Shown here: positions 24,526 to 34,096 of the stretch, piece after piece | Layout of the letters: each line of letters begins with the position of its first letter | Numbering within the stretch: the stretch's first letter is position 1 | NCBI RefSeq assembly: GCF_003732665.1 | Contig: NZ_MOBP01000012.1 | Coordinates: forward strand, 308,325 to 372,324 | Direction: 5' to 3' | From: Pseudomonas frederiksbergensis | GTDB lineage: Bacteria; Pseudomonadota; Gammaproteobacteria; Pseudomonadales; Pseudomonadaceae | Length of the DNA stretch: 64,000 nt | The notes under the pieces: model-generated | Told to the model about the DNA's origin: nothing | Seen by the model: only the letters and a program-made list of their open reading frames with translations | Database searches by the model: none | Program-made: the position numbers and the translations under genes

Positions 24526-25293
24526 TTAGAGTTGATAACCGTAAGACTTGATGACAGCAGCGGCTTTCGGCCCCTTGAGGTATTCAACCAGTGCCTTGGC
24601 GGCCGGGTTGTCTTTGCCTTTGTTGAGGATCACCGCGTCTTGTTTGATCGGGTCGTGCAGGCTGGCCGGAACGATCCAGGCCGAACCGCTGGTGACTTTG
24701 CCGTCTTTATAGATCTGCGACAAGGCGACGAAGCCCAGTTCCGCGTTGCCGGTGGAGACGAACTGGTAGGCCTGGGTGATGTTCTGGCCTTCAACAATCT
24801 TGTCCTTGACCTTGTCGGTCAGGCCTTCTTTAGCCAGCACCTGGGTTGCGGCCAGGCCATACGGCGCAGCTTTCGGGTTGGCGATGGACAGGTGCTGGTA
24901 CTCGTTCTTCTTCAGCACTTCGCCCTTGGCGTCGACATAACCTTCCTTGGCCGACCACAGCGCGAGGGTGCCGATGGCGTAGGTGAAGCGCGAGCCTTTG
25001 ACCGTGTCGCCTTCGGTTTCAAGTTTTTGCGGGGTGGTATCGTCGGCTGAGAGGAACACTTCGAACGGCGCGCCGTTCTTGATCTGGGTGTAGAACTGAC
25101 CGGTCGCGCCATAGGCCGCTACCAGTTTGTGCCCGGTGTCTTTTTCAAAATCGGCGGCGATCGCCTGGATCGGCGCAGTGAAGTTGGCGGCCACAGCCAC
25201 CTGGACTTCATCGGCCTGGGCCGAGCCGAAAGCGAAGACAGCGAGCAGGCTCGCCAGGCAGGTAGGGGCGAAACGTGAGGCACGAATGGTCAT
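24526..25293 (-). CDS. modA: Molybdate ABC transporter substrate-binding protein
   Basis: A 255-residue periplasmic molybdate-binding protein. The signal peptide FAPTCLASLLAVFAFGSAQA is cleaved before DEVQVAVAANFT. Ligand-region motifs ATGQFYTQI and YQFVSTGNAELGFVALSQI are as in ModA. The ATG has CGGAG upstream; the longer open frame runs into the REPIN and is not coding. A ModE box is located 76 nt upstream. Confidence 0.95.
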   Translation of the reverse strand: MTIRASRFAPTCLASLLAVFAFGSAQADEVQVAVAANFTAPIQAIAADFEKDTGHKLVAAYGATGQFYTQIKNGAPFEVFLSADDTTPQKLETEGDTVKGSRFTYAIGTLALWSAKEGYVDAKGEVLKKNEYQHLSIANPKAAPYGLAATQVLAKEGLTDKVKDKIVEGQNITQAYQFVSTGNAELGFVALSQIYKDGKVTSGSAWIVPASLHDPIKQDAVILNKGKDNPAAKALVEYLKGPKAAAVIKSYGYQL

Positions 25294-25368
25294 GGAACGG
25301 CTCCGTGGTAGGCAAGTGCAGTGGGCAGTTTTTATAGGGGGTGAACTGCGCCGATGCGAGGGGTTAAA

Positions 25369-25392
25369 CGCTATATATCGGAATATATAGCG
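25369..25392. promoter_or_regulatory. ModE operator upstream of modABC
   Basis: The arms CGCTATATAT and ATATATAGCG are a perfect inverted repeat with a 4-nt centre, matching the ModE consensus (CGNTATAT...ATATANCG type). It predicts repression of modABC when molybdate is plentiful. No modE gene lies in this window. Confidence 0.85.
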
Positions 25393-25448
25393 AAATGCCT
25401 GTAAACGGAACTTGTTGGTATTGCGCTGAATTTGATTGGGCCGCAATC

Positions 25449-25542
25449 CCTGTGGGAGCGGGCTTGCTCGCGAAAGCGGTGCGTCAGTCGACATCAATGT
25501 TGAATGTGCCGGCGTCTTCGCGAGCAAGCCCGCTCCCACAGG
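25449..25542. repeat. REPIN between mod operon and nitronate monooxygenase
   Basis: An inverted REP pair of the window-wide family, with centre GTCAGTCGACATCAATG. Confidence 0.9.
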
Positions 25543-25563
25543 GTTTTGTGTTGGGCTCGGGGG

Positions 25564-26628
25564 TTAGCGGCGGGTCAGTTTGGTCAGGGCTTCAGCCGCC
25601 AGGCGCTGGGTCAATTCCGCCGCTGGCAGTTCAACACCCAATCTGAACGCCTGACCGGCCCACAGATTGGCGAAGTCCGCCGGATCCTTCGCCCGCAGCG
25701 GCATCAGCGCACCACCGGCCAACGGAAATGCCGGGGCCTTGTCGCTCATGGGGCCGATTTCACGCATCACTCGATTCAGCAGCCCCCGCGCCGGGCGTCC
25801 GGTGAAGAGATTAGTGACCGCCGTCTCGCTTTCCTTGGCGGTGCGCAATGCCTTGTGGTGGGCCGCGCTGATCTTCGCTTCGGGCGTGAACAAATACGCC
25901 GTACCCAGTTGCACCCCCGAGGCGCCCAGATGAAACGCGGCAGCAATCCCCCGCGCATCACCAATCGCGCCGGCGGCAATCACCGGGACATTCACCGCGT
26001 CGACGATCTGCGGCACCAGCGCGAACGTGCCTACCTGGCTAGTCAAGTCATCGCTGAGGAACATCCCGCGATGACCGCCGGCTTCGTAACCCATGGCGAT
26101 GATGGCGTCACAGCCGTGTTGCTCCAGCCAAATTGCCTCGTCAACGGTAGTGGCGGACGCCAGGATCTTCGCCCCGGTGGCTTTCACCCGATCCAGCAAC
26201 GATTTCTCCGGCAAACCGAAGTGGAAACTCACGACTGGCGGGCGAAATTCTTCGACTACAGCGCAGGTTGCCTCATCGAACGGCGCACGATTGGACACGG
26301 GCGTAGGTGCATCAAAATCAGCGCCCAATTCACGGTAGTAAGGCTCCAGCAGATTTTTCCACTCACGGGCCTTTTGCTCGTCGGGCGCTGGCGGTTGGTG
26401 GCAGAAAAAGTTGACGTTGAACGGACGCTGGGTGTGTTGGCGGATTGTTTTCAGCTCGTCGCGCAACTGCTCAAGGCTCAACAGCGCGGCGGGCAACGAG
26501 CCCAGGCCGCCGGCGTTGCTGACGGCAATCACCATGGCTGAGTCGTGGGCACCGGCCATGGGCGCTTGAATGATCGGCAGTTCGATACCGAGCAGGTCAA
26601 GAATGCGGGTGTCTGGCCATTGGCTCAT
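25564..26628 (-). CDS. Nitronate monooxygenase
   Basis: A 354-residue FMN-dependent TIM-barrel enzyme oxidising alkyl nitronates such as propionate 3-nitronate. The N-terminus has LPIIQAPMAGAHDSAMVIAV and NAGGLGSLP; NVNFFCHQPP follows. FMN phosphate binding and catalytic regions are in AIIAMGYEAGGHRGMF and VPVIAAGAIGDARG. The ATG at 26628 is chosen for its GGAG; the longer frame contains unlikely sequence. Confidence 0.88.
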   Translation of the reverse strand: MSQWPDTRILDLLGIELPIIQAPMAGAHDSAMVIAVSNAGGLGSLPAALLSLEQLRDELKTIRQHTQRPFNVNFFCHQPPAPDEQKAREWKNLLEPYYRELGADFDAPTPVSNRAPFDEATCAVVEEFRPPVVSFHFGLPEKSLLDRVKATGAKILASATTVDEAIWLEQHGCDAIIAMGYEAGGHRGMFLSDDLTSQVGTFALVPQIVDAVNVPVIAAGAIGDARGIAAAFHLGASGVQLGTAYLFTPEAKISAAHHKALRTAKESETAVTNLFTGRPARGLLNRVMREIGPMSDKAPAFPLAGGALMPLRAKDPADFANLWAGQAFRLGVELPAAELTQRLAAEALTKLTRR

Positions 26629-26845
26629 TTGAATCTTCTCCGACATCGACGGGTATGTCCGTTTTGTATCAGCAACGAGGACAGCAGGCCAGTCGGTTTT
26701 TCTGAAGGGGCCGCGTCTGTTTTTCTGAATGGACCGACCTCGACATCTATGCCTTTGGCAGCCAAGGGGCCGCGAGTGCCAGGGCGCCATGGCCACCACG
26801 CCGGACACAGGCCAGGGGCCGCATCCAGGGTACTCAGCGGACAAC

Positions 26846-29290
26846 TCAACGGCGATGAAGTCCGCCGCCACCGCCGCCAAACGAACGATTCATGACCCGG
26901 GACGAGTCATGAAAATTGTTGAAACGTTCATTGCCGAAAGAGCGTGCCGCTGATTCACGATTGAGGTTCTGCAATTGCGCGGTGTTCGCAGGGTTGACCC
27001 GTGTTGCACCGCCCTTGACCATCGATTGCCAACCGTCGTCGGTCTTTTTGTAGACGTTACCGTCATGCCCGGCGTAGACGTTATCCCCCACGCGGGCAGC
27101 GCCGCTGTTGCGTGCGCGTACGCTGCCGTACTGGGTGGTGTTGCCAGTGCTGGGGTTGTAGACAGCGCCGCGATTGGCCGTGACCTGAGTGCCGTTGCGC
27201 ACATTGCCCGCTGTCACTTTGCCGCCGGCAATCGCACCGCCATGGGGGCCGACGATTTCGCCGCTGCGTCCGGCGGCGTAGTTGCCGTTGTAGACGTTAT
27301 GCACTGCGCCGCGCTGACCGGCCGTGGCAATACCAGTGCGGGAGTTATAGGCATTATCGACCTGGCCGGCCCAGCGATTACCGGTCCAGGCGTTGTAACC
27401 GGCACCGTAACGGCTGACCGAGGCGCGATCACCCCATTGGCGATAAATGTTGCCGGTGCTCCCCGCCCAACCACCGGGCCCCCAGGCCACTGCGCCGCCG
27501 TGATAACCATAGGCCGCGCCGCCCCAGGGCATTGGCGCCGGATACAGGCGCGGCCCCCAGGCGTAACCCCAGCCGTAATTGCCCCACCAAGGGTACGCGC
27601 CCCAACCCCAGCCCATGGCCACGGTGCTGCCGCCCCAACTCCAGCCAAAACCGAAACCGAAGGTCCAGCCTGTCCATGGCGTGTAGCGAATCGCCACGCC
27701 AAAACCGTAGGTCACCGGTGGCCCGTACCAGACGCTGCCAACCCACGGCGTATACGGGTAACCGGTGCCATAGACCACCACGCCACTGTTCGGGTCCACC
27801 GTTGAGCCCTGATACCCCGGCGTATAACCCACGACTACCGTGTCGCCGTTGGCCTCGTACACTTTCACGTAAGTGATGTAGTGCATCGGCGAGCTGGGCG
27901 GAATCGAGTAAATCACTGCCGGCACCGAGGTCGCGACCGACCATGGGCCTCGCACCGAGGTGGCGTTGAACCAGATACCGTTTTCCACCGCGTACCAGCG
28001 CTTGGCATCGACCATGATGATGGGCGTCTGCGTGTTCACCACGTATTGCAGCGGTGTGCCGCTGATGGCCTTGAGCTGCGGTTCGCCGTCGAACTGAGGC
28101 GCGGTCATTTTCACCTGGCTTTTCTTGATCGCCGAGGTCTGCGGGATGGTCGCCGCAATCGCTGCTTCCCGGGCCTGGGGCGTGCCGGCCACTGAGGCTT
28201 TGACGTTCTCCTTGGCACTGTCGTCGGGAATGTTGGCGAAGTCGGCGGGCAGCTTGTCTGCGGGGGCGAAAGTCCACGGGCCTTTCATGTCGGTGGCTTT
28301 AAACCAGCGCCCGGAAATCAGCACATAACTGTCCTGGTCGCCGACTTCCTTGAAGATGTGCCCGGTGGTGTTGGTCACGTAGAGCAACTGTGTGCCCTGG
28401 ATCGGCTGCCACTGCGGCGCACCGTCGGTAACAATCAGCTCGGTGGGCGTTGTGGCGATATGAATTTGTGGGACCGGTGGTTTGGCCAGCGTAGGAATTT
28501 TGTCCTTCGGATCGCTTTGACCTGTCAGCAAATCAACCTGACGGCTCTCGATTGCGGCTTTCTTGGCTTTTTCCAGCTCGGCGGACGGCGAGGGCAGTGG
28601 TGCGTACTGGCCGCCCAGTTCATCAGCGACCAGCCAGCCGTCGAACACATGCAGATAGTGTTTGCCCTGGGCATCCTTGAGCAGCAACGGCCGAGTGTTG
28701 ATCACCCGTTGCAACGCCGTGCCATCTACCGGGCGATAAGCCGGCTCGCCGTCGATGTACACCAACAGCGCCGGGACGTCGGAGGTGATGATGGTCGGCG
28801 GGGTGTTTTCAATCGGATCGCCACTGGATTTCTGCTCGGCCGCGAGGACGCCGACGGCGGCTTCGAGTTGGTCCAGGGAGATGGTTTTCTTGCGGTTCGC
28901 CGCGTCTTTTTTCAGGGCCGCGACCCAGGTATCGGCTTTAGCCGCGCTGGAGGGAAAATCCGCTTTGGTCAGTGTGTATTGATCGAGGGCCACCCAGCGG
29001 GTGGCCTTGTCCACGAGGGTATGGGCGCTGAACTGTACGATGCCGTAGGTGGATTTGCCGTCGGCCCCGGTGGCTTCGACGGCGGCCCGCGCTTGCAGGG
29101 TATAGCCGTCCCAACTGTCGAGTTGCGGCTGATAGATCGTCAGTTTGGTATCACCGGCAGTGAGGACTTGCGGCCAGGTCGGGGCCACCGCAGCCTGGGC
29201 GGCTGGCGTTGTGGGCGGGGCAGCCTGAACGTGGCTCAACCCCAATAAACAGAGGATCAGCACCACGGTAAACGAGCGAAGGCAAGGCAT
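26846..29290 (-). CDS. Large exported Gly/Trp/Tyr-rich protein with repeat modules
   Basis: A 814-residue protein of unknown function. A signal peptide (FTVVLILCLLGLSHVQA) begins at the ATG preceded by GGAGC. Three related modules follow, each with a pattern DG-P-x(5)-I/V-x-GT-x-L-x-V-x-NT ... GxW(F/L)xA: around residues 180-230, 285-340 and 390-450. Next comes a stretch dense in Trp, Gly and Tyr (TPWTGWTFGFGFGWSWGG and neighbours, about 545-620), then a low-complexity region with repeated GNxY/GAVxN motifs and a glycine-rich C-terminus (SFGGGGGGLHRR). It may be an envelope or surface protein. No enzyme motif was seen. Confidence 0.75.
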   Translation of the reverse strand: MPCLRSFTVVLILCLLGLSHVQAAPPTTPAAQAAVAPTWPQVLTAGDTKLTIYQPQLDSWDGYTLQARAAVEATGADGKSTYGIVQFSAHTLVDKATRWVALDQYTLTKADFPSSAAKADTWVAALKKDAANRKKTISLDQLEAAVGVLAAEQKSSGDPIENTPPTIITSDVPALLVYIDGEPAYRPVDGTALQRVINTRPLLLKDAQGKHYLHVFDGWLVADELGGQYAPLPSPSAELEKAKKAAIESRQVDLLTGQSDPKDKIPTLAKPPVPQIHIATTPTELIVTDGAPQWQPIQGTQLLYVTNTTGHIFKEVGDQDSYVLISGRWFKATDMKGPWTFAPADKLPADFANIPDDSAKENVKASVAGTPQAREAAIAATIPQTSAIKKSQVKMTAPQFDGEPQLKAISGTPLQYVVNTQTPIIMVDAKRWYAVENGIWFNATSVRGPWSVATSVPAVIYSIPPSSPMHYITYVKVYEANGDTVVVGYTPGYQGSTVDPNSGVVVYGTGYPYTPWVGSVWYGPPVTYGFGVAIRYTPWTGWTFGFGFGWSWGGSTVAMGWGWGAYPWWGNYGWGYAWGPRLYPAPMPWGGAAYGYHGGAVAWGPGGWAGSTGNIYRQWGDRASVSRYGAGYNAWTGNRWAGQVDNAYNSRTGIATAGQRGAVHNVYNGNYAAGRSGEIVGPHGGAIAGGKVTAGNVRNGTQVTANRGAVYNPSTGNTTQYGSVRARNSGAARVGDNVYAGHDGNVYKKTDDGWQSMVKGGATRVNPANTAQLQNLNRESAARSFGNERFNNFHDSSRVMNRSFGGGGGGLHRR

Positions 29291-29467
29291 TGTCAGCTCC
29301 ATCGACAGGGCGGCTTTTCAGGTATTTCAGGGCCGCGAAAAAAGCATAGCCTCAGGTCGTGGAAACGCTCGGCGGATTAGGGAATTGGCTGAAAGTCGGG
29401 TAGGGCAATGTGTTTCTATGTGTTATTTCAATGACACCAACCCCTCAACCCCCATCGGGAGGCAGCG

Positions 29468-30451
<984 letters not shown>

Positions 30452-30513
30452 CAAGGTAGGCGCCATTGCGGCTCGTGAGGGCCGCAGATCTCAATAAAAG
30501 GAGTGGCGTCACA

Positions 30514-30972
30514 ATGGAAGTCAAACAGGTTTACGTAGCCCCGTTCACTGTGTCCGGGCTGCAGGTGCGGACCCACAACAGCGCTGAACAAAGCGCTGAA
30601 ACGGCGAAGATTGGTCCGATGTGGGGGCGTTTCTACAGTGAAGGGTTGATGGAGCGTATGGCGCCCCAGCCAGCCGGCTCACCGGTTTATGGCGTGTATT
30701 CCGGGTATGAATCCGATGCCTCGGGGGCATTCGATGTCACCGCCGGGATGGCCGTCGAGGAGCCTGCACCAGGTTACGAAACCATCAATATCGAAGGCGG
30801 CCGGTATCTGGTCTTCGAGGGCAGCGGGCCGATGCCGGACGCCGTGATCAATACCTGGCAATTTATCTGGAATTATTTCGAAACCAATCCGCAGGCCAAG
30901 CGCCGATTCGCTGCCGATTTTGAAGCCTACACCGGCCCCGAGTCAGTCGCGGTGCATATCGGCATCGTCTAA
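30514..30972 (+). CDS. GyrI-like/AraC effector-binding domain protein
   Basis: A 152-residue single-domain protein of the GyrI-like small-molecule binding superfamily: FTVSGLQVRTHN, WGRFYSEG, YGVYSGYESDASGAFD and GGRYLVFEGSG. There is no DNA-binding part. GGAG precedes the ATG. It may bind or hydrolyse cationic toxic compounds. Its stop overlaps the convergent ada stop by 4 nt. Confidence 0.78.
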   Translation: MEVKQVYVAPFTVSGLQVRTHNSAEQSAETAKIGPMWGRFYSEGLMERMAPQPAGSPVYGVYSGYESDASGAFDVTAGMAVEEPAPGYETINIEGGRYLVFEGSGPMPDAVINTWQFIWNYFETNPQAKRRFAADFEAYTGPESVAVHIGIV

Positions 30973-32036
30973 GGCTGGGTTTCACGCTCCAGCAACTGCC
31001 GTTTACGCTCCACGCCCCAACGGTAGCCCGACAGGTTGCCATCGCTGCGCACCACCCGATGACAGGGGATCGCCACGGCCAGACTGTTCGCGCCACAAGC
31101 CTGGGCCACGGCGCGCACGGCTTTTGGCGAACCGATGCGTTGGGCTATATCGGCGTAACTCGCGGTGCTGCCAGCGGGAATCTGCCGCAGGGCTTGCCAC
31201 ACACGCTCCTGAAACGCGGTGCCGCGCACGTCCAGCGGCAAGTCGAGGCCAATGGCCGGTGCTTCGATGAAACCGACCACTTGGGCGATCAACTGCTCAA
31301 ACCCGTGATCGGCGCCAATCAGGTTGGCTCGGCGAAACTTGTCCTGCAGGTCGCACACCAATTGATGCGGATCGTCGCCCAGCAGAATCGCGCAAATCCC
31401 TCGCTCACTTTGCGCCACCAGGATTGCCCCCAAAGAGCACTGGCCAACGGCAAAACGAATGTCGTTGTTCTGACCTTCGGCGCGGTAATCCCCGGGTTTC
31501 ATGCCCAGCAACTGGTCGGCGGCTTCATAAAAACGACTGTTGGAATTGAACCCCGCGTCATACAACGCATCGGTCACCGAGCCGCCATCGCTCAAACGCT
31601 GACGGACCTTGCGTGAACGGTGGGCACTGGCGTAACCCTTGGGCGTGAGGCCGGTCACGGCTTTGAATACGCGATGGAAGTGGAAACTGCTCAAGCCTGC
31701 GGCCTTGGCCAGTTCACCCAGCGTCGGCACCTCCTCGGCGGATTCGATCTGACGGCAGGCAGCCGCCACGGTCGCGGCATGTTGCGCGGCGACATCGCTT
31801 TGATCCTTCGCCGCCCGTTTGCTCGGGCGATAACCCGCCGCCTGGGCCTGCTCGGCGGTATCAAAGAATTCGACATTCTGCGGTTTCGGCAATCGCGCCA
31901 GGCTGCTGGGGCGGCAATAGATGCCGGTGGTTTTCACCGCATAGACAAACTGCCCGTCAGCTCCGGGATCGCGGGCGACGACGGCGGCCCAGCGTGGATC
32001 GTTTTCGATCGCGATCCTGGTCGAAGAAGTGGTCAT
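30969..32036 (-). CDS. ada: Ada-type methylated-DNA methyltransferase/regulator
   Basis: A 355-residue protein with an N-terminal Ada sensor domain, an AraC helix-turn-helix (LGELAKAAGLSSFHFHRVFK, about residues 108-127) and a C-terminal O6-alkylguanine methyltransferase with PCHRVV. In E. coli, Ada transfers methyl groups from phosphotriesters to Cys38 and then activates repair genes. Here Cys41 (the Cys38 equivalent, TTGIYCRPSS) is kept, but the three other zinc ligands are Ser45, Ser72 and Ala75. The start at 32036 gives an N-terminus like the family and the same distance to the 29-bp element as the upstream MGMT gene; 32063 is an alternative. Last gene of the alkylation operon. Confidence 0.88.
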   Translation of the reverse strand: MTTSSTRIAIENDPRWAAVVARDPGADGQFVYAVKTTGIYCRPSSLARLPKPQNVEFFDTAEQAQAAGYRPSKRAAKDQSDVAAQHAATVAAACRQIESAEEVPTLGELAKAAGLSSFHFHRVFKAVTGLTPKGYASAHRSRKVRQRLSDGGSVTDALYDAGFNSNSRFYEAADQLLGMKPGDYRAEGQNNDIRFAVGQCSLGAILVAQSERGICAILLGDDPHQLVCDLQDKFRRANLIGADHGFEQLIAQVVGFIEAPAIGLDLPLDVRGTAFQERVWQALRQIPAGSTASYADIAQRIGSPKAVRAVAQACGANSLAVAIPCHRVVRSDGNLSGYRWGVERKRQLLERETQP

Positions 32037-32087
32037 GGTTTCAGGTCCGTTGACGGGTTTCATGCAGCTTAAGCAGGCATCCAGACT

Positions 32088-32116
32088 GGAACACTCCGGG
32101 TCTTGCGGTCAAATTC
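32088..32116 (-). promoter_or_regulatory. Candidate Ada operator upstream of ada
   Basis: A 29-bp element beginning GGAACACTCCGG and, after two variable bases, continuing CTTGCGGTC and AATTC (+ strand). It matches the element at 34027-34055 at 26 of 29 positions. It lies 52 nt before the chosen ada start and overlaps the alkB stop codon, so ada probably also has its own promoter. Confidence 0.65.
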
Positions 32117-32780
32117 AACCGGCGGTGCGGAACGTAAAATTGATCCGCTGTTCGCCCAGTCGCGGATGTTGGCCCTCCTTGATCGGCAACACACCGTGGT
32201 AACGCAAGCGATCCACGCCGCCCCACACCACAATGTCGCCATGGAACAACGGCACCCGCTGGCTCTTGTCACTGCGTTCGAAACCGCCAAACAAAAACAT
32301 CGCCGGCAAACCGAGGGACACCGAAACGATGGGCGCGGCGTAGGAACCTTCGTCTTTGTCCTGATGCAAAGACATCTTGGCCCCTGGGACATAGCGGTTG
32401 ATCAGGCAGGAATCCGGCACAAAGTCGGCAAATCCCGCTTCCCGCGCCGCCGCTTGCGCCAACTCGAAAAACACCTCGGGCATCGCTGGCCAGGGGCGCC
32501 CGGTTTGTGGATCGTTGCGGGTGTAGCGGTAGCCGCTGCGGTCGGTGGTCCAGCCCAGAGTGCCGCAACTGCTCAGAGCCACCGACATGGTGAAACCACC
32601 CGGCGTGACCATTTGCCGAAACGGTGCTGCCAGCAGAACAGCCTCCAGCGCCGGTAATAATCGGTCGAGCAGCGGAAGGGCAAAGCCCCGCAGAACGTAG
32701 GACTGTTCGCCGATCTGCTCGCGCCGGGGCGGTTGCTGCGGCTCGATATCGGCGAACAGATCGAAGGTGGTCGGGCTCAT
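32115..32780 (-). CDS. alkB: AlkB-type DNA oxidative demethylase
   Basis: A 221-residue Fe(II)/2-oxoglutarate dioxygenase removing 1-methyladenine and 3-methylcytosine by oxidation. The metal ligands are H and D in MSLHQDKDEG and a downstream H in LFHGDIVVWGG. The 2OG-binding arginine lies in RINFTFR near the C-terminus. A tryptophan/tyrosine substrate region is seen in TDRSGYRYTR. An ATG at 32795, overlapping the previous gene, is a possible alternative start. Third gene of the alkylation-repair operon. Confidence 0.9.
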   Translation of the reverse strand: MSPTTFDLFADIEPQQPPRREQIGEQSYVLRGFALPLLDRLLPALEAVLLAAPFRQMVTPGGFTMSVALSSCGTLGWTTDRSGYRYTRNDPQTGRPWPAMPEVFFELAQAAAREAGFADFVPDSCLINRYVPGAKMSLHQDKDEGSYAAPIVSVSLGLPAMFLFGGFERSDKSQRVPLFHGDIVVWGGVDRLRYHGVLPIKEGQHPRLGEQRINFTFRTAG

Positions 32781-32784
32781 GGTT

Positions 32785-33474
32785 TCATAACGCATCGTGA
32801 AAAATGATTCCAAGGGTATGCCGTTTTCCGCTGTGCAGGCGACTGACGCCATGGCGCAGAGTCACCCGGTAATAGCCGCGAGCGCCTTTGACCGGGCGCT
32901 GGTTGACCGCAAAGATCAGCCCGTCGCCTTTCTTCAGACCGATCACTTGGGGCCGTGACTGCATTCGCGGGCGCTGCTCGGTGAGCACGAATTCGCCGCC
33001 GCTGAAGTCTTCGTCCGGTTCTGACAGAAGAATCGCCACTTGCAGTGGGAAAACGTGTTCGCCGTACACATCCTGATGCAGGCAGTTGTAGTCCCCTGGG
33101 CCGTATTGCAGCAACAACGGGGTGGGGCGCTCCTGACCGGCGGCGTGGCAGCGATCGAGGAACGCCGGGTGGTTGTCGGGGAAACGGGTCGGCAGGTCCA
33201 TGTGCTCATGCCAGCGATTGGCGATGGGCACCAGTCGCGGGTAGAGCCCGTTGCGCAACCGACTCACCACGTCCGGCAGCGGGTACTTGAAGTACTTGTA
33301 TTCGCCGCGTCCGAAACCGTGCCGGGCCATCACCACTTGTGAGCGGAAGGCCTCGGATTGAGCGTACAACGCGCTGACTTGGTCGCACGTTTCGTGGCTC
33401 AACAATGAACGGATAATGGCGCAGCCGTCCTGATCGAGCTGTTGTTCCAACGACACCCAGTCCAGCGTGCTCAT
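32785..33474 (-). CDS. 2OG-Fe(II) oxygenase (COG3826-like)
   Basis: A 229-residue prolyl-hydroxylase-like dioxygenase. Iron ligands: H and D in CLHQDVYGEHVF and the distal H in VTLRHGVSRLHSG; a basic residue for 2-oxoglutarate follows in KRHTLG. ATGA overlap with the MGMT gene upstream and close spacing to alkB downstream indicate one operon. Its substrate is unknown; the context suggests repair of alkylated nucleic acid or protein. Confidence 0.82.
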   Translation of the reverse strand: MSTLDWVSLEQQLDQDGCAIIRSLLSHETCDQVSALYAQSEAFRSQVVMARHGFGRGEYKYFKYPLPDVVSRLRNGLYPRLVPIANRWHEHMDLPTRFPDNHPAFLDRCHAAGQERPTPLLLQYGPGDYNCLHQDVYGEHVFPLQVAILLSEPDEDFSGGEFVLTEQRPRMQSRPQVIGLKKGDGLIFAVNQRPVKGARGYYRVTLRHGVSRLHSGKRHTLGIIFHDAL

Positions 33475-33971
33475 TGCTGCGCCTCGCGATCCAGTAACTG
33501 CTGCTTGCGTTCCAGCCCCCAGCGATAACCACCGAGGCTGCCGTCCTGGCGCAGCACCCGATGGCAAGGGACGATCACCGCGACCGGGTTGGCGCCGCAG
33601 GCATTGGCGACGGCGCGAAAAGCCTGGGGCTGGTCGAGACGTTGTGCGATATCGCGATAGCTGGCGGTTTGCCCTACCGGAATTTGCCGCAGGGCCTCCC
33701 AGACTTGGCGCTGAAAAACGCTGCCTGCCAGATCCAGCGGAAAATCCAATGCCGTGTGTGGATTGTCGAGGTGGCGCAAGGTCTGTTCCAGCTGGGGGGT
33801 CAGACCTTCATCGCGTTGGAGTTCACCGCACAAGCGCCGCGCCAGATCGCGCTCAAGGCTGGCCAGGTCGTCGCCAAGCAGCAACGCACAAAGCCCCTTG
33901 TCACTGAAGGCCAGCAACAATACGCCCAGCGAGCAAGTGCCGCTGATGTAGCGAATCGAGGAAGTAGACAT
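33471..33971 (-). CDS. Methylated-DNA--cysteine S-methyltransferase
   Basis: A 166-residue stand-alone O6-alkylguanine transferase (Ogt type). The acceptor Cys is in VIVPCHRVL; the DNA-binding region is VFQRQVWEALRQIPVGQTAS. AGGAG precedes the ATG. First gene of the operon MGMT, 2OG oxygenase, alkB, ada, with the 29-bp element 56 nt upstream. It is distinct from the MGMT domain inside Ada. Confidence 0.92.
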   Translation of the reverse strand: MSTSSIRYISGTCSLGVLLLAFSDKGLCALLLGDDLASLERDLARRLCGELQRDEGLTPQLEQTLRHLDNPHTALDFPLDLAGSVFQRQVWEALRQIPVGQTASYRDIAQRLDQPQAFRAVANACGANPVAVIVPCHRVLRQDGSLGGYRWGLERKQQLLDREAQQ

Positions 33972-34026
33972 GTTCTGACTCCTGAACCAAAGGTTGAGGT
34001 GGCCAGACTAGGGCGCGTTGATCGAG

Positions 34027-34055
34027 GGAACACTCCGGCGCTTGCGGTCGAATTC
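34027..34055 (-). promoter_or_regulatory. Candidate Ada operator upstream of MGMT operon
   Basis: A second copy of the 29-bp element (GGAACACTCCGG, two bases, CTTGCGGTC, one base, AATTC on the + strand), 56 nt before the MGMT start. Near-identity over a non-coding stretch, at equal distance from two alkylation-repair genes, supports a shared regulator. Confidence 0.7.
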
Positions 34056-34096
34056 GGGCGGGGGAGCCGACGTCCGTATTGTCGCTCCTGCTCGCG

